A DNA stretch of 64,000 bases from Demequina zhanjiangensis (GCF_030418315.1 NZ_JAUHPV010000006.1:213537-277536); one strand, 5' to 3'. Counted from the first letter of the stretch, positions 41,684 through 53,911 are shown. Notes: generated from the letters alone by a model not told the origin. Numbers and translations are program-made.

Positions 41684-42241
41684 GTGATTGACGAGATCCT
41701 CCTCGAGGCTGAGGAGAACATGGACAGGGCCATCGACGTGGCCAAGGACAACTTCGCGAACATCCGCTCGGGCCAGGCCTCTGCCGCGATGTTCGCGAAC
41801 ATCGCCGTGGACTACTACGGCGCGCCCACGCCGCTGCAGCAGCTCGCGTCCATCAGCATCCCCGAGCCGCGCACCGTCACCATCTCGCCCTACGACGTCT
41901 CCGCGAAGAAGGACATCGAGACGGCGCTGCGCAACTCCGACCTGGGGATCAACCCCACCGATGACGGCAAGGTGCTGCGCATCAACATGCCGCAGCTCAC
42001 CGAGGAGCGCCGCCGCGACTACGTGAAGCTCGCGAAGACCCGCGCCGAGGAGGCCCGCGTCACGGTCCGGAACATGCGCCGCAAGGCCAAGGACCTGATC
42101 GACGGAGCCGTCAAGGACGGCGAGGTCGGCGAGGACGAGGGCTCCCGCGCCGAGAAGGAGCTGGACGCCCTCACCAAGAAGCACGTGGACGCGATCGACG
42201 CGCTCCTGGCTCACAAGGAGAGCGAGCTGCTCGAGGTCTGA
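41684..42241 (+). CDS. frr: Ribosome recycling factor
   Basis: Splits post-termination ribosomes with EF-G. 185 residues from GTG 41684, GACAAGGAGA upstream. Signatures: NFANIRSGQASAAMFANI, VDYYGAPTPLQQLASI, and RRKAKDLIDGAVKDGEVGEDE near the end. Follows pyrH. Confidence 0.97.
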   Translation: MIDEILLEAEENMDRAIDVAKDNFANIRSGQASAAMFANIAVDYYGAPTPLQQLASISIPEPRTVTISPYDVSAKKDIETALRNSDLGINPTDDGKVLRINMPQLTEERRRDYVKLAKTRAEEARVTVRNMRRKAKDLIDGAVKDGEVGEDEGSRAEKELDALTKKHVDAIDALLAHKESELLEV

Positions 42242-42272
42242 TGCGCGGAGCACACGCACCCAGGGGCTGTCG

Positions 42273-43322
42273 ATGAGGTGGGGGCGCCGCCAGGCGCAGC
42301 CAGACACCTCCATCGAGCCGGCCGCTGCGATGCAGTCCTCGGGCACGCCTCCGTGGCCGCCGCTCACGGTGGACGTCGCCGAGCACAGTGCGCTCGTGAC
42401 CGACGATGCGAGCGACGGCCTCGGTGATGACCTCGAGGAGTCTGACGCGTCGGCTGCCGATGAGGCCGACGACAGCGAGCTGACCCCCCAGGCGCCCCGC
42501 CGCAAGGGCGGTCGCAACATGACCGTCGCCACCATCGTGGGCCTGCTGCTCCTCATCGCGGCGCTTGCCGCAGCATGGTGGGACCCGCGGGCGTTCGCGC
42601 TGCTCGTCTACGGCTTCCTGATCGCCGCTGTCATCGAGTGGCGCCGTGTGCTGCACCGGGTAGGCAGCCGCGTGCCGCTCGTCCCTCTGCTGCTCGCCAC
42701 CCTCGGGATGGGCTCAGCCACCTGGTTCGGCCGCGCGGAGGGGCTCACCGTCGCGGTGCTCGTGGGGCTCGCTGGCATCGTCGCCTGGCGGGCGGTGGAT
42801 GAGCGGATCGAGAACACCCTCGCCGACTCGCTGCAGTCGATGTTCACCCTGCTGTGGATCCCCTTCCTGGGATCCTTCATCCTGCTCATCGAGCAGGCGG
42901 ACGACGGATGGCAGCGCATCGTCGTCTTCGTGGTCGCCGTGGTCGGGAACGACACCGGCGGCCTCTTCTCGGGAATGCTGTGGGGACGTCACAAGATGGC
43001 CCCGCGCATCAGCCCGAACAAGACATGGGAGGGCTTCGCCGGCGGCATCGTCCTCGGCACGGTCGCCGCGACCGTCGCGTCGTACCTCCTTCTCGACGGA
43101 CGCTGGTGGCTGGGGGTCCTCGTCGGCCTCGCCTGCACCGGCGCCGCCGTGCTCGGCGACCTCGCCGAGTCCGCGCTCAAGCGCGACGTCGACGTCAAGG
43201 ACATGAGCTCCGCGATCCCCGGCCACGGGGGAGTCCTGGACCGCCTTGACTCGCTTCTTCTCGCCGCACCCGCTGCGTATGTGGTCTTCGCAGCCATCCT
43301 CGGAACCTTGGGGGGACGATGA
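42273..43322 (+). CDS. cdsA: Phosphatidate cytidylyltransferase
   Basis: Makes CDP-diacylglycerol for phospholipids. 349 residues: an acidic, disordered cytoplasmic N-terminus of about 85 residues, then about eight TM helices. Family signature near the end: [20 protein letters not shown] followed by [10 protein letters not shown]. Overlaps rlmN by 4 bases. Confidence 0.94.
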   Translation: MRWGRRQAQPDTSIEPAAAMQSSGTPPWPPLTVDVAEHSALVTDDASDGLGDDLEESDASAADEADDSELTPQAPRRKGGRNMTVATIVGLLLLIAALAAAWWDPRAFALLVYGFLIAAVIEWRRVLHRVGSRVPLVPLLLATLGMGSATWFGRAEGLTVAVLVGLAGIVAWRAVDERIENTLADSLQSMFTLLWIPFLGSFILLIEQADDGWQRIVVFVVAVVGNDTGGLFSGMLWGRHKMAPRISPNKTWEGFAGGIVLGTVAATVASYLLLDGRWWLGVLVGLACTGAAVLGDLAESALKRDVDVKDMSSAIPGHGGVLDRLDSLLLAAPAAYVVFAAILGTLGGR

Positions 43323-44434
43323 GCACTCCGGTCAAGCTCACCTTCGCCGCGCCGCGTCGCGGCAAGCCGCCGCGACACTTCGCGGACCTGTCCGTCGACG
43401 AGCGCAAGGAGGCGATGCGCGAGCTCGGTCAGCCGTCCTTCCGCGCGAAGCAGCTCGCCACCCACTACTTCGATCACCTGTCGGTGGACCCGGAGCAGAT
43501 GACGGACCTGCCTGCCGGCGCTCGCGACGAGCTCGTCGAGGCGCTGTTCCCGCCGCTCATGAGCCCCGTGCGCTCGCTCGAGGCGGACAAGGGCGCGACG
43601 CGCAAGACGCTGTGGAGCCTCCACGACGGCGTCAAGGTCGAGTCCGTGCTGATGAAGTACCCGGAGCGCGCGACGCTGTGCGTGACGAGCCAGGCGGGCT
43701 GTGGCATGGCCTGCCCGTTCTGCGCCACAGGTCAGATGGGACTCACGAGGAACCTCTCGGCGGCGGAGATCATCGAGCAGGTGCGTCTCGCCGCTCGCTC
43801 GGCTCGTGACGGCGAGCTGGGCGAGGAGGTGCGTCTGTCCAACGTCGTGTTCATGGGCATGGGCGAGCCGCTCGCCAACTACAAGGCGGTGCTGACGGCG
43901 GTGCGCACGCTGGTCGCTCCCGAGCCCGAGGGCTTCGGCCTGTCCGCACGGCACGTCACCGTGTCGACCGTCGGCCTCGTGCCCGCGATCGACAAGCTCG
44001 CCAAGGAAGGCATCCCGGTCACCCTCGCCGTGTCGCTGCACGCGCCGGACGATGAGCTGCGCGACGAGCTGGTGCCAATCAACACCCGCTGGAAGGTCGA
44101 CGAGGTCCTCGACGCCGCCCGCCGCTACTTCGACGCGACCGGGCGCCGCGTGTCCATCGAGTACGCGCTCATCCGCGACATGAACGACCACGCGCACCGC
44201 GCCGACCTGCTCGGTGAGAAGCTCATGGAGCGCGGCACCGGCTGGGTGCACGTGAACCCGATCCCGCTGAACCCCACGCCCGGTTCCAAGTGGACGGCGT
44301 CGGATCCGGCGGTCGAGGACGAGTTCGTGCGGCGCCTGCGCGCGCACGGCGTGCCCACCACCATCCGGGACACGCGCGGAAGCGACATCGATGGCGCCTG
44401 CGGCCAGCTGGCGATCACTGAGGAGGACAAGTGA
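43319..44434 (+). CDS. rlmN: 23S rRNA/tRNA adenine-C2 methyltransferase RlmN
   Basis: Radical-SAM enzyme that methylates A2503 of 23S rRNA and A37 of some tRNAs. 371 residues. The 4Fe-4S cluster motif is [15 protein letters not shown] (about residues 127-141, C-x3-C-x2-C), followed by [14 protein letters not shown] and [10 protein letters not shown]. Near the C-terminus [22 protein letters not shown] contains the catalytic Cys. Overlaps both neighbours. Confidence 0.96.
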   Translation: MSTPVKLTFAAPRRGKPPRHFADLSVDERKEAMRELGQPSFRAKQLATHYFDHLSVDPEQMTDLPAGARDELVEALFPPLMSPVRSLEADKGATRKTLWSLHDGVKVESVLMKYPERATLCVTSQAGCGMACPFCATGQMGLTRNLSAAEIIEQVRLAARSARDGELGEEVRLSNVVFMGMGEPLANYKAVLTAVRTLVAPEPEGFGLSARHVTVSTVGLVPAIDKLAKEGIPVTLAVSLHAPDDELRDELVPINTRWKVDEVLDAARRYFDATGRRVSIEYALIRDMNDHAHRADLLGEKLMERGTGWVHVNPIPLNPTPGSKWTASDPAVEDEFVRRLRAHGVPTTIRDTRGSDIDGACGQLAITEEDK

Positions 44435-44982
44435 CGGATCTGTTCCCCCGCGCGGGTCGGCTGAAGATCGGCTACCGCCGCGACCAGGTGGACGAGTTCT
44501 TCACCCAGGCCCGTGAGGCGTACGAGCAGGCCGACGGCGGAGCGATGGACGCGATCGACGTGAGGCGCGCCTCGTTCGACCTCAAGCGAGGCGGGTACGC
44601 GACCCCGCCCGTGGACGCCGCGCTCGATCGCCTCGAGCAGGCGTTCGCTGCACGCTCGCGCGAGTCCTTCATCAAGCAGAAAGGCCAGGAGGCCTGGCTC
44701 GCCGATCTCGCGAACCGTGCCCAGGTGCTCTACCCGCGTCTGCGGCGCCCGGCGGGGGAGCGCTTCGCTCGGCCGGGCGGGATCTCGGGCGGTTACGACG
44801 CGAAGGCGGTCGACGAGGTGCTCGACCGCCTGACCGGCTTCTTCGACCGTGGAGAGGCGATCAGCGCGGAGGAGCTGCGGAGCCTGACGTTCAAGCGGCG
44901 CGCCAAGTGGCGCGCCTACGAGGAGCGCGTCGTCGACGCCTACCTGGCGCGCGCTGTGGACATCCTGCTCGGCGTGGCGTGA
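44431..44982 (+). CDS. DivIVA-domain protein with two DivIVA-like repeats
   Basis: 183 residues, GTG start overlapping rlmN by 4 bases. Two copies of a DivIVA-type module: [20 protein letters not shown] at the start and [20 protein letters not shown] near residues 110-130, each followed by a short helix. It lacks the long coiled coil of true DivIVA/Wag31. Probably a small polar-growth or division accessory protein; function inferred from the domain only. Conserved between rlmN and dxr in related genera as far as I recall. Confidence 0.75.
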   Translation: MTDLFPRAGRLKIGYRRDQVDEFFTQAREAYEQADGGAMDAIDVRRASFDLKRGGYATPPVDAALDRLEQAFAARSRESFIKQKGQEAWLADLANRAQVLYPRLRRPAGERFARPGGISGGYDAKAVDEVLDRLTGFFDRGEAISAEELRSLTFKRRAKWRAYEERVVDAYLARAVDILLGVA

Positions 44983-46139
44983 TGCCTCGCACGATCTCCC
45001 TGCTGGGCTCCACGGGATCGATCGGCACGCAGGCGATCGACGTCATCGTCCGCAACCCTGACGCCTTCGATGTGGTGGCGATCGCCGCGGGCGGCGCCGA
45101 CCCGGAGGCCGTCGCGGATCAGGCGGCCGTGCTCTCGCCTGAGCTCGTCGCGGTCGCGCGTGCTGAGGCAGGCGACGCGGTGCGCGAGGCGCTCGAGGCG
45201 CGCGGCGTCCGAGCCGAGGTCCTCGCAGGCGAGGATGCCGCGACGCGTGCGGCGTCCGTCGGCGCCGACACGGTCCTCAACGGCGTCACCGGTTCTGTGG
45301 GGCTGCGCCCCACCCTCGCCGCACTCGAGGCGGGTTCGACGCTCGCCCTCGCCAACAAGGAGTCCCTCGTCGCGGGCGGCGTGCTCGTCAAGGCCGCGGT
45401 GAAGCGCGAGGGTCAGATCGTCCCCGTGGACTCGGAGCACTCGGCGCTCGCCCAAGCGCTGCGGTCGGGGACGGCCACAGAGGTGAAGCGACTGGTCCTG
45501 ACCGCGTCGGGGGGCGCCTTCCGCGGCTGGACCAGGGAGATGCTCCACGGCGTGACGCCTGAGCAGGCGCTGAAGCATCCCAACTGGGACATGGGCCCGG
45601 TCGTGACGATGAACTCGGCGTCGATGGTCAACAAGGCGCTCGAGGTGATCGAGGCGCATCTGCTCTTCGACGTGCCGATGGACAGCATCGACGTGGTCGT
45701 GCACCCGCAGTCGATCGTGCACTCCATGGTCGAGTTCGTGGACGGCTCGACGATCGCGCAGGCGTCGCCGCCCGACATGCGCCTGCCGATCGCGCTGGGC
45801 CTCGGCTGGCCCGACAGGGTGCCCGAGGCTGCGCCAGCGCTCGACTGGACTCAGCCGCAGGCGTGGGAGTTCCATCCTCTGGATGAGGAGGCGTTCCCCG
45901 CGATCAGGGTCGCGCGCGCCGCAGTCGCGGAGTCAGGGCTCCACCCGGCTGTGTTCAATGCCGCGAACGAGGAGTGCGTCGCCGCGTTCGCAGCGGGCGA
46001 CCTTCCGTTCCTCGGGATCGTCGAGACGGTGCGAAGCGTTGTGGAGTCGTACAAGGCCCCTTCGGACGTGACGCTGGAGGCCGTGGACGAGGCTGAGCGG
46101 TGGGCACGCGAGACCGCCCGCGCCGCCGTCCACGGATGA
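44982..46139 (+). CDS. dxr: 1-deoxy-D-xylulose 5-phosphate reductoisomerase
   Basis: Second step of the MEP isoprenoid pathway. 385 residues. NADPH-binding [13 protein letters not shown] at the start, substrate and metal part [11 protein letters not shown] (about residues 147-157), ASGGAFRGW, and [23 protein letters not shown] 44982 overlaps the previous stop. ispG of the same pathway lies two genes on. Confidence 0.97.
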   Translation: MPRTISLLGSTGSIGTQAIDVIVRNPDAFDVVAIAAGGADPEAVADQAAVLSPELVAVARAEAGDAVREALEARGVRAEVLAGEDAATRAASVGADTVLNGVTGSVGLRPTLAALEAGSTLALANKESLVAGGVLVKAAVKREGQIVPVDSEHSALAQALRSGTATEVKRLVLTASGGAFRGWTREMLHGVTPEQALKHPNWDMGPVVTMNSASMVNKALEVIEAHLLFDVPMDSIDVVVHPQSIVHSMVEFVDGSTIAQASPPDMRLPIALGLGWPDRVPEAAPALDWTQPQAWEFHPLDEEAFPAIRVARAAVAESGLHPAVFNAANEECVAAFAAGDLPFLGIVETVRSVVESYKAPSDVTLEAVDEAERWARETARAAVHG

Positions 46140-46173
46140 CCGCCACGCAGGCGTGGGGCTGAGGAAGCGGACG

Positions 46174-46179
46174 TAGGGT
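46174..46179 (+). promoter_or_regulatory. Leaderless-type -10 box of the RIP protease gene
   Basis: TAGGGT ends 6 bases before ATG 46186; no ribosome binding site in the right place. Confidence 0.45.
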
Positions 46180-46185
46180 GAGGGC

Positions 46186-47496
46186 ATGGAATTCCTGATC
46201 GGCGTGCTGGTGCTCGTGGTCGGGCTGCTGGTCTCGATCGCGCTGCATGAGCTGGGGCACATGATCCCGGCCAAGCGCTTCGGCGTGCTCGTGAGCGAGT
46301 ACTTCGTGGGCTTCGGCCCGCGGCTGTGGTCGCGCAGGCGAGGGGAGACCGAGTACGGCATCAAGGCGATCCCGCTCGGCGGGTACGTGCGCCTCGTCGG
46401 CATGGTCCCGCCTGCGTCGGCGGTGAAGCCCGTGCGCATCGGCGGGTGGGCCGGACGGCTGATCGAGGACACGCGTGCGCAGGCGGAGGAGGAGATCCCC
46501 GCCGGCCAGGATCATCGGGCGTTCTACCACCTGACGTGGTGGCGCAAGGCGATCGTGATGCTCGGCGGACCGCTCGTGAACCTCGTCCTCGCGATCCTGA
46601 TCTTCACCGCGGTGCTGTCGTTCGTGGGCCTGCCGACGCAGACGCTTCAGGTCGCCTCGGTGGTCCAGTGCGTGCCCGCGGCGGGCACCTCGGAGTGCAC
46701 CGCCGACGATCCCGCGGCCCCCGCCGCTGCGGCCGGCATCGAGGCCGGGGATGTGTTCGTCTCGGCCGACGGTGTGGCCCTCGACGAGTGGACCGACCTG
46801 ACCGCGTACGTGGCGTCGCATCCGGGCGAGGAGATCGCGCTCGTGGTGGACCGAGGGGGCGAGCTCGTGGACCTGACGGTGACGCCCGCGTCGCGCACCG
46901 TGTACGCGGCCGACGACGAGGGCGAGCCCTTGCTCGACGCCGCGGGCGAGCCCGTGACCGAGGAGATCGGCTATCTGGGCGTGTACTCGCTCACGGAGGC
47001 GCAGCAGCAGCCCGTGTGGTCCGGCGCTGAGCTCACGTGGCAGTACCTGGGTCAGACCATGGGCGTGATCATCGACCTCCCGGCGCAGGTGTATCACGTG
47101 GGCCGCGCCGCGGTCGGGCTCGAGGAGCGCACCGCCGACTCCGTGATCGGCGTGGTCGGCGTCGGCCGGATCTCGGGAGAGATCGCGTCCGCCGATGTGG
47201 ACGGCTACTCGATGGGCGAGCGCATGGCGGACATGCTGATGCTGCTCGGTGGTCTCAACCTCGCGCTCTTCGCGTTCAACATGATCCCCCTGGTGCCGCT
47301 CGACGGCGGTCACGTGGCCTCCGCGCTGTGGCAGGGGATCAAGAACGGCTGGGCTCGACTGCGGGGCGCCGCACGTCCGCGCCCCGTGGACGTCGCGCGC
47401 ATGATGCCCGTGGCATACGGGGTCTTCGCGCTGCTGCTGGTGATGGGCGCAGTGCTCGTCTACGCGGACATCGTGGCGCCCGTGACGATAGCGTGA
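46186..47496 (+). CDS. rseP: Site-2 (RIP) zinc metalloprotease, RseP type
   Basis: Intramembrane protease that cuts anti-sigma factors and remnant signal peptides. 436 residues. Zinc motif LHELGH in the first TM helix (about residues 23-28), further helices near 125-148, 350-370 and 410-430, a PDZ domain (about 165-225; [14 protein letters not shown]), and the third ligand motif [12 protein letters not shown]. The extracytoplasmic part has a longer acidic insertion than E. coli RseP. Between dxr and ispG as usual in actinobacteria. Confidence 0.95.
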   Translation: MEFLIGVLVLVVGLLVSIALHELGHMIPAKRFGVLVSEYFVGFGPRLWSRRRGETEYGIKAIPLGGYVRLVGMVPPASAVKPVRIGGWAGRLIEDTRAQAEEEIPAGQDHRAFYHLTWWRKAIVMLGGPLVNLVLAILIFTAVLSFVGLPTQTLQVASVVQCVPAAGTSECTADDPAAPAAAAGIEAGDVFVSADGVALDEWTDLTAYVASHPGEEIALVVDRGGELVDLTVTPASRTVYAADDEGEPLLDAAGEPVTEEIGYLGVYSLTEAQQQPVWSGAELTWQYLGQTMGVIIDLPAQVYHVGRAAVGLEERTADSVIGVVGVGRISGEIASADVDGYSMGERMADMLMLLGGLNLALFAFNMIPLVPLDGGHVASALWQGIKNGWARLRGAARPRPVDVARMMPVAYGVFALLLVMGAVLVYADIVAPVTIA

Positions 47497-47530
47497 CCGT
47501 GGACCGGAATACGGGGCACGACGCGCCTCG

Positions 47531-47558
47531 TTGACCCTGTCAGAGACGACCCTAGGGT
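47531..47558 (+). promoter_or_regulatory. Promoter of ispG
   Basis: -35 TTGACC (47531-47536), 16-base spacer, -10 TAGGGT (47553-47558). The expected start gives a leader of about 45 bases with GTAAGGA as a weak ribosome binding site. Confidence 0.6.
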
Positions 47559-47608
47559 CCGCCCCTCGCCTGCGGAGAGCGGCCTTCGACGTAAGGAATA
47601 CTGGAGAC

Positions 47609-48763
47609 ATGACTGCCATCGGACTGGGGATGCCTGCGATGCCGGCTCCCGTGATCGCCCCTCGCAAGAAGACTCGTCAGATCAAGGTCGGCAGCGTTCT
47701 TGTGGGCGGCGACGCCCCGGTCTCGGTTCAGACCATGACGACCACCAAGACGCACGACATCAACGCGACCCTTCAGCAGATCGCGGAGCTGACCGCCGCG
47801 GGCTGCGACATCGTGCGCGTCGCGTGCCCCACGCAGGACGATGCCGACGCGCTTCCCGCGATCGCGAAGAAGTCGAACATCCCTGTGATCGCGGACATCC
47901 ACTTCCAGCCCAAGTACGTGTTCGCCGCGATCGAGGCGGGCTGCGCGGCGGTGCGCGTCAACCCCGGCAACATCCGCAAGTTCGACGACCAGGTGAAGGA
48001 GATCGCCCAGGCGGCGAAGGACCACGGCACGTCGATCCGCATCGGCGTGAACGCCGGCTCGCTCGACAAGCGCCTGCTCGAGAAGTACGGCAAGGCCACG
48101 CCCGAGGCGCTCGTCGAGTCGGCGGTGTGGGAGGCCAGCCTGTTCGAGGAGCACGACTTCCACGACTTCAAGATCTCGGTGAAGCACAACGACCCGGTCG
48201 TGATGGTGCGCGCCTACGAGATGCTCTCGGAGCGTGGCGATTGGCCGCTGCACCTCGGAGTGACCGAGGCGGGCCCTGCGTTCCAGGGCACCATCAAGTC
48301 CGCGACCGCCTTCGGCGCGCTGCTCAGCAAGGGAATCGGCGACACGATCCGCGTCTCCCTCTCCGCACCGCCGGTGGAGGAGGTCAAGGTCGGCATCCAG
48401 ATCCTGCAGTCGCTCAACCTGCGCCCCCGGAAGCTCGAGATCGTGTCGTGCCCGTCGTGCGGTCGCGCGCAGGTGGACGTGTACGAGCTCGCGGAGAAGG
48501 TGACCGCAGGCCTCGAGGGCATGGAGGTGCCGCTGCGCGTGGCCGTCATGGGCTGCGTGGTGAACGGTCCCGGCGAGGCACGAGAGGCCGACCTGGGCGT
48601 GGCCTCGGGCAACGGCAAGGGCCAGATCTTCGTCAAGGGCGAGGTCATCAAGACGGTGCCCGAGCGCGACATCGTCGAGGTGCTCATCGAGGAGGCCATG
48701 AAGATCGCCGAGACGATGGAGCCTGTCGAGGGCGCATCGCCAGAGGTGATCGCGGCCTCATGA
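47609..48763 (+). CDS. ispG: 4-hydroxy-3-methylbut-2-enyl diphosphate synthase
   Basis: 4Fe-4S enzyme of the MEP pathway. 384 residues. Begins with the substrate-binding barrel ([34 protein letters not shown]) and ends with cluster-binding cysteines in SCPSCGRAQ (about residues 281-289) and [11 protein letters not shown] (about 315-325). ATG 47609 is chosen because a promoter lies between it and the earlier in-frame start. Confidence 0.97.
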   Translation: MTAIGLGMPAMPAPVIAPRKKTRQIKVGSVLVGGDAPVSVQTMTTTKTHDINATLQQIAELTAAGCDIVRVACPTQDDADALPAIAKKSNIPVIADIHFQPKYVFAAIEAGCAAVRVNPGNIRKFDDQVKEIAQAAKDHGTSIRIGVNAGSLDKRLLEKYGKATPEALVESAVWEASLFEEHDFHDFKISVKHNDPVVMVRAYEMLSERGDWPLHLGVTEAGPAFQGTIKSATAFGALLSKGIGDTIRVSLSAPPVEEVKVGIQILQSLNLRPRKLEIVSCPSCGRAQVDVYELAEKVTAGLEGMEVPLRVAVMGCVVNGPGEAREADLGVASGNGKGQIFVKGEVIKTVPERDIVEVLIEEAMKIAETMEPVEGASPEVIAAS

Positions 48764-49689
48764 CCGATTCGCTGCTGCGGAGGGCCCAGCACGCGCTGGC
48801 GCCCCTGCAGCGGCGTGAGGTGGAGGCGGCCCTGCGCATGTGCGCGGCCGATCCCGTCGCGTCGGTGCTGCCCGCGATGCACCTGGAGGTCGCGCGCGAC
48901 AGCGGCGTGATCCCTCGCGGGATGTGGTCGGTCCGACGCCGCTCCGGCCTGCAGAGGGACCTTGCCGGCATCGTCTGGAACGGTGCGAACCTCTCGGCTG
49001 TCCTGCCGACGACGCCGGATGATCCCTCGGGCGACGATCTGCGCGCCGACGTGGCCTCGGGCATGGTCGCGAGGCTGTCCCGGCCTGCCGCCCTGGTGGG
49101 CAGCGCGGATCTGATCCTGGACCTGTGGGGACGGGTGGAGCCGTGGTGGGGGCCGGCGCGTGAGCTGAGGCCGCGCCAGCTGTCGATGGCGCTGTCGACC
49201 GATCCGAGGCAGCCCGCGCCCATTCGCGGGGATGGCGAGCTGGACCTCGAGCCGCTCCGTCAGGCGACGATGGACGACTACGACATCCTGCTGCCGGCCT
49301 GCGTGCACATGTTCATCGGCGAGGTCGGTTACGACCCGATGCGCCATGGACGCGCGGCCTACGAGGAGCGATTGCGCTATCTGGTCCGTGAGGGCCGCTC
49401 CTACGTGCAGCTCGGCTCGATCCGCGGACGGCGTCCCGAGGTGGTGTTCAAGGCTGAGGTAGGCGTGCTGGGCGGGGGAGTCGCGCAGGTGCAGGGCGTG
49501 TGGACCCACCCCGACCTGCGGGGCCGTGGCATCGCCGAGAACGGCATGGCCGCGCTGGTCCGTCAGATCCATGCCGACGTGGCGCCCACGGCCTCGCTGT
49601 ACGTGAACGACTTCAACTCCGCCGCCCTCGCCGTCTACCGCCGTGTGGGCTTCCGCGAGGTCGGCTCCTTCGCCACCGTGATGTTCTGA
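48760..49689 (+). CDS. GNAT-family acetyltransferase with N-terminal DUF4081-like domain
   Basis: 309 residues overlapping ispG by 4 bases. N-terminal half resembles the actinobacterial DUF4081 domain; C-terminal half is a GNAT fold with acetyl-CoA motif [20 protein letters not shown] (about 235-255) and [16 protein letters not shown] near the end. Substrate unknown. The linkage with ispG is common in actinobacteria. Confidence 0.87.
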   Translation: MTDSLLRRAQHALAPLQRREVEAALRMCAADPVASVLPAMHLEVARDSGVIPRGMWSVRRRSGLQRDLAGIVWNGANLSAVLPTTPDDPSGDDLRADVASGMVARLSRPAALVGSADLILDLWGRVEPWWGPARELRPRQLSMALSTDPRQPAPIRGDGELDLEPLRQATMDDYDILLPACVHMFIGEVGYDPMRHGRAAYEERLRYLVREGRSYVQLGSIRGRRPEVVFKAEVGVLGGGVAQVQGVWTHPDLRGRGIAENGMAALVRQIHADVAPTASLYVNDFNSAALAVYRRVGFREVGSFATVMF

Positions 49690-49837
49690 GACCGGCGCGT
49701 CCGGTCGGCGGCTTGAGCGCATTCGGGCGCTTTGTGGGAAGTGTCACATCGGCGTGATTAGTGCGGGTGTGCCTCGCTAGCGTCATCGTGTGCCAGGTCC
49801 GACGGGTCCTGGCTGTCGATACTGCTGAGGAGCCCGC

Positions 49838-51247
49838 ATGCGCCGCCTTGCTGTCGCCGTCGTCGCGATCGCTGCCGTGTTCGCGTCCGCCGTGCCTGCC
49901 GCCGCGTCAAACGAACCCGGCGCCGCGTCCACCGTCACGGCGCTGACGAACGACCTGCGCGAGTCCGAGGGGCTCGCCCCGCTGGCGTTCAACCCCGGCG
50001 TGGCGTCCGTCTCGGAGTCGTGGAGCCAGTCCCAGCTTCCGTCCGTCGTCACGGCATGGAAGAAGTACCTTGCGGGTGGAGACCTCTCGGTCCCGTTGAA
50101 GCACAACCCGAACTTCTCGTCGCAGATGCCTTCGGGCTGGTCCTCCGCGGCGGAGAACGTCGCGTGGGCGTGCGGCTACGGCTCCGTCGACAAGGTCGCC
50201 CGCGCGCTCGAGACCTCGTGGGAGAAGTCGGCGGGTCACCGCGCGAACATGCTCGGCAACTACACCGACATCGGCGTCGGGATCGCCTGGGACTCCGCGA
50301 CCGGCTGCGCGTACGGCACGCAGAACTTCGGCAAGTACGCCACGTCGTCCGCGCCGACCACGTCGGTGCCGAGCGCGAACACGACGCTCACCGGCACGCT
50401 CGAGGCCCCCGACGACTGGAACACCTCCAAGGCGTGCATCGGCGCATACGTCGCCTCGGACTGGGGCGGCCGGCCCTACCTCGACCCCGCCGGTCCCGCC
50501 GACTACTGGTGCGGAACCGTGGGCTCGACGTTCACCCTCGACGTGAGCACGACCGCGAAGTACTACCTGCGCGTCGTCAAGGGCTCCGTGTCATCCTCGA
50601 AGTCCTTCTCGTCGGCGAGCACCGGCCGCTGGTGGGGTGCTGACGACGCCGACCGTGACGCGCTCGCGGTGAAGCCTTCGTCGAGCGGCACCGAGGTCGA
50701 GATGTACTTCTTCGACGACGTCGCGGCTGAGCTGGTCGGCTTCGACCGCGTCACCTGGATGGGCGTCGAGGGCGTCTCCACGGGCTACGCGGATGGCACC
50801 TACCGGCCGGACTCGCTCGTGACGCGCAAGCACATGGCGCAGTTCCTGTACCGCTTCGAGGGCCGCCCCGACGTGGCGCGCACGTCCAAGTCGCCGTTCT
50901 CGGACATCGCGATGGGAAGCCCGGGCTACGACGCGATCGCGTGGATGTCGCAGGAGGGCGTGTCGACCGGCTACGCGGATGGTGAGTACAAGCCGCTGAA
51001 CTACGTGACGCGCAAGCACATGGCGATGTTCATGTACAGGCTCGCGGGCTCGCCGGACGTGAAGATGCCGTCGAGGTCCCCGTTCACCGACATCAAGGCG
51101 GGCGAGCCCGGCTATGCGGCGATCGTGTGGATGGCCCAGGAGGGCATCTCGGTGGGCTACAACGACGGATCGTTCAAGCCGGACACCTACGTGACGCGCA
51201 AGCACATGGCCTTCTTCCTCAGCCGTCTCGACGACGCGCTCGCCTGA
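49838..51247 (+). CDS. Secreted CAP-domain protein with S-layer-homology repeats
   Basis: 469 residues. Signal peptide ([23 protein letters not shown], cleavage near residue 25). CAP/SCP-like domain to about 170 ([29 protein letters not shown]). A beta-rich middle part, then three SLH-type repeats of about 60 residues ([60 protein letters not shown], each followed by VTRKHMA). Likely cell-wall attached. A -10-like TAGCGT lies at 49778-49783. Confidence 0.9.
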   Translation: MRRLAVAVVAIAAVFASAVPAAASNEPGAASTVTALTNDLRESEGLAPLAFNPGVASVSESWSQSQLPSVVTAWKKYLAGGDLSVPLKHNPNFSSQMPSGWSSAAENVAWACGYGSVDKVARALETSWEKSAGHRANMLGNYTDIGVGIAWDSATGCAYGTQNFGKYATSSAPTTSVPSANTTLTGTLEAPDDWNTSKACIGAYVASDWGGRPYLDPAGPADYWCGTVGSTFTLDVSTTAKYYLRVVKGSVSSSKSFSSASTGRWWGADDADRDALAVKPSSSGTEVEMYFFDDVAAELVGFDRVTWMGVEGVSTGYADGTYRPDSLVTRKHMAQFLYRFEGRPDVARTSKSPFSDIAMGSPGYDAIAWMSQEGVSTGYADGEYKPLNYVTRKHMAMFMYRLAGSPDVKMPSRSPFTDIKAGEPGYAAIVWMAQEGISVGYNDGSFKPDTYVTRKHMAFFLSRLDDALA

Positions 51248-51278
51248 TCGGACGCACCGGACGGGTCGTCCGCACGGC

Positions 51279-51284
51279 TAGGCT
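51279..51284 (+). promoter_or_regulatory. Leaderless-type -10 box of proS
   Basis: TAGGCT ends 7 bases before ATG 51292; the 14 bases up to the ATG match those of rimM except for three. Confidence 0.5.
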
Positions 51285-51291
51285 TGGGTCC

Positions 51292-53097
51292 ATGCTTCGC
51301 ATGTCCACGCTCTTCCTGCGCACCCTGCGCGAGGACCCGGCCGACGCCGAGGTCGCCTCCCACAAGCTGCTCGTCCGTGCCGGCTACATCCGCCGTGCCG
51401 CACCCGGCATCTACACCTGGCTTCCGCTGGGCCTGAAGGTGCTGGCGAAGGTCGAGGCGATCGTCCGCGACGAGATGGACGCCGCGGGCGGCCAGGAGGT
51501 GCACTTCCCGGCGCTGCTGCCGCGCGAGCCGTACGAGGAGACGAACCGGTGGACCGAGTTCGGTCCCGGCATGTTCCGTCTGCAGGATCGCAAGGGCGCC
51601 GACTACCTCCTGGGGCCCACCCACGAGGAGATGTTCACCCTGCTCGTGAAGGACCTGTACTCGTCGTACAAGGACCTGCCGCTGACGATCTACCAGATCC
51701 AGACCAAGTACCGCGATGAGGCGCGTCCGCGCGCGGGACTGCTGCGCGGACGCGAGTTCATCATGAAGGACTCGTACAGCTTCGACGTCTCTGACGAGGG
51801 GCTGGACGCCTCGTACGCGAACCAGCGTGCCGCCTACATCCGCATCTTCGAGCGGCTCGGCCTCGAGTACGTGATCGTGCAGGCGCAGGCGGGCGCGATG
51901 GGCGGCTCCAAGTCGGAGGAGTTCCTGTCGCCGACCGAGGTGGGTGAGGACACGTTCGTCCGCTCGCCGGGTGGATACGCCGCCAACGTGGAGGCGGTGA
52001 CGACGCCGGTGCCGGCTGCGATCGACTGGGCCGATGCGCCCGCGGCTCACGTCGAGGACACGCCTGACACGCCGACGATCGAGACGCTCGTCGACTCGGC
52101 GAACGCGAACCACCCGCGCGAGGACCGCCCGTGGACCGCAGCCGACACGCTCAAGAACGTCGTCATCGCCGCGACCAACCCCCAGGGGGAGCGTGGCCTT
52201 CTCGTGGTCGGCGTGCCCGGCGACCGTGAGGTGGACATGACGCGCCTCGAGGCAGCGCTCGCGCCCGCGACCGTGGAGCCTGCGAACGAGGACGACCTCA
52301 AGACCCACCCCGAGCTGGTGAAGGGCTACATCGGCCCCGGCGTGCTCGGCCCGCAGGCTCGCCCGGCGGACGTGGAGTACCTCTCTGAGGACGACTCGAC
52401 CATCCCGTACCTGCTCGACCCCCGCATCGTGCCCGGCACCCGCTGGATCACGGGTGCCGATGAGCACGGCCGCCACGTCTTCGACCTGGTGATGGGCCGT
52501 GACTTCGTGGGCGACGGCACGATCGAGGCCGCCGAGGTGCGTGCCGGCGACGAGGCGCCCGACGGTTCGGGCGCGCTCGAGCTCGCGCGCGGCGTCGAGA
52601 TCGGGCACATCTTCCAGCTCGGACGCAAGTACGCGGAGGCTCTCGACCTCAAGGTGCTCGACGTCAACGGCAAGCAGCAGGTCGTCACGATGGGCTCCTA
52701 TGGCATCGGTGTGACCCGTGCGGTCGCGCTCCTTGCGGAGAACAACCACGACGAGCTGGGCCTGGCCTGGCCGATCCAGGTCGCACCGTTCCACGTGCAC
52801 GTGGTCGCCACCGGCAAGGACGACTCCGTCTTCGAGGCGGCCCAGGACATCGCGACCTCGCTTGAGGCGCAGGGCATCGAGGTGCTCTACGACGACCGTC
52901 CCAAGGTGTCGCCCGGCGTCAAGTTCAAGGACGCCGAGCTGCTCGGCGCCCCGTACATCCTGGTGGTCGGCCGCGGCCTGGCCGACGGGGTGGTCGAGCT
53001 GAAGACCCGTGCGACGGGTGAGGCGGAGCAGGTGCCGGTCGCGGAGGCTGTGGCCGTCGCGACCACGCGGGTGCGCGAGGCTCTCGACCGCGCGTGA
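51292..53097 (+). CDS. proS: Prolyl-tRNA synthetase
   Basis: 601 residues, the bacterial type with an inserted editing domain. Class II motifs: motif 1 region [20 protein letters not shown], motif 2 [22 protein letters not shown] (about 140-160), motif 3 [14 protein letters not shown] (about 465-478). Editing domain roughly residues 220-400; C-terminal anticodon-binding domain ([10 protein letters not shown] onward). ATG 51301 is an alternative start. Confidence 0.97.
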   Translation: MLRMSTLFLRTLREDPADAEVASHKLLVRAGYIRRAAPGIYTWLPLGLKVLAKVEAIVRDEMDAAGGQEVHFPALLPREPYEETNRWTEFGPGMFRLQDRKGADYLLGPTHEEMFTLLVKDLYSSYKDLPLTIYQIQTKYRDEARPRAGLLRGREFIMKDSYSFDVSDEGLDASYANQRAAYIRIFERLGLEYVIVQAQAGAMGGSKSEEFLSPTEVGEDTFVRSPGGYAANVEAVTTPVPAAIDWADAPAAHVEDTPDTPTIETLVDSANANHPREDRPWTAADTLKNVVIAATNPQGERGLLVVGVPGDREVDMTRLEAALAPATVEPANEDDLKTHPELVKGYIGPGVLGPQARPADVEYLSEDDSTIPYLLDPRIVPGTRWITGADEHGRHVFDLVMGRDFVGDGTIEAAEVRAGDEAPDGSGALELARGVEIGHIFQLGRKYAEALDLKVLDVNGKQQVVTMGSYGIGVTRAVALLAENNHDELGLAWPIQVAPFHVHVVATGKDDSVFEAAQDIATSLEAQGIEVLYDDRPKVSPGVKFKDAELLGAPYILVVGRGLADGVVELKTRATGEAEQVPVAEAVAVATTRVREALDRA

Positions 53098-53152
53098 GCC
53101 GGCGTTCACCGGTCCGCCACCCGGCGGCCATGGTGACGTCATGTCGCCGGGC

Positions 53153-53158
53153 TAGCGT
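53153..53158 (+). promoter_or_regulatory. Leaderless-type -10 box of the GDPD gene
   Basis: TAGCGT ends 6 bases before GTG 53165; no ribosome binding site. Confidence 0.4.
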
Positions 53159-53164
53159 GCTGGC

Positions 53165-53911
53165 GTGACGCAGATCTGGGCCCACCGGGGCGCGCGGCTC
53201 GTCGAGCCGGAGAACACCCTCGCGGCGATGGATGCCGCCGTGACGGGGGGAGCCGATGGCGTCGAGCTCGACGTGCATCTCTCGGCTGACGGCCGGCTGG
53301 TGGTGCGTCACGACCCGTGGCTTGCGCTCCCCGATGGCGCGTGCGTGCCGATCGGTTCGCTCACCAGGTCGGAGATCGAGCTCGCTGACGTGGGCGACGC
53401 CTCGTCCGGCGTGCACCGTGCGCCGTTCCTGCGCGAGGTGCTCGACCTGCTTGCCGCGACCGGCGTGGTCGTGAACATCGAGATGAAGGTCGGCGTTCGC
53501 TCGCCGTATCGCGGCATCGCCTCTGCGGTGGTCGACGCGGTGAGGCAGGCGCGCATGCAGGACCGGGTGGTGCTCTCGTCCTTCGATCATGTGGGCCTGC
53601 TCGAGGTGCGCGATCACGACGCGGCCCTTGAGCTCGCGCCTCTGTACTCCGAAGGTCTCGCGCGGGCGTGGGACTACACGCTGATGCTCGGGATGCGGGC
53701 CGCGCATCCCCAGATCGACACGATCCGGCGGCCTGGCACCCTCGAGTCGTTCCGCGCCGCGCAGGTCTCCGTGCGCCCGTGGACTGTGAACGACGAGGCC
53801 GACCTGCGGATGCTCCTCCTGGCCGAGGTGGACGCCGTGATCGTCGATGACCCCGCGGCGGCCGTCCTCGCGCGCTCGGCGCTTGCGCGCGAGCGCGCGT
53901 TCTCTGCCTGA
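53165..53911 (+). CDS. Glycerophosphodiester phosphodiesterase family protein
   Basis: 248 residues. Hydrolyses glycerophosphodiesters to glycerol-3-phosphate plus an alcohol. Catalytic HRGARLVEPENTL at the start, GVELDVHLSADGRLVVRHD (about 32-50, metal ligands and second His), and NIEMKVG. No signal peptide, so cytoplasmic. Confidence 0.92.
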   Translation: MTQIWAHRGARLVEPENTLAAMDAAVTGGADGVELDVHLSADGRLVVRHDPWLALPDGACVPIGSLTRSEIELADVGDASSGVHRAPFLREVLDLLAATGVVVNIEMKVGVRSPYRGIASAVVDAVRQARMQDRVVLSSFDHVGLLEVRDHDAALELAPLYSEGLARAWDYTLMLGMRAAHPQIDTIRRPGTLESFRAAQVSVRPWTVNDEADLRMLLLAEVDAVIVDDPAAAVLARSALARERAFSA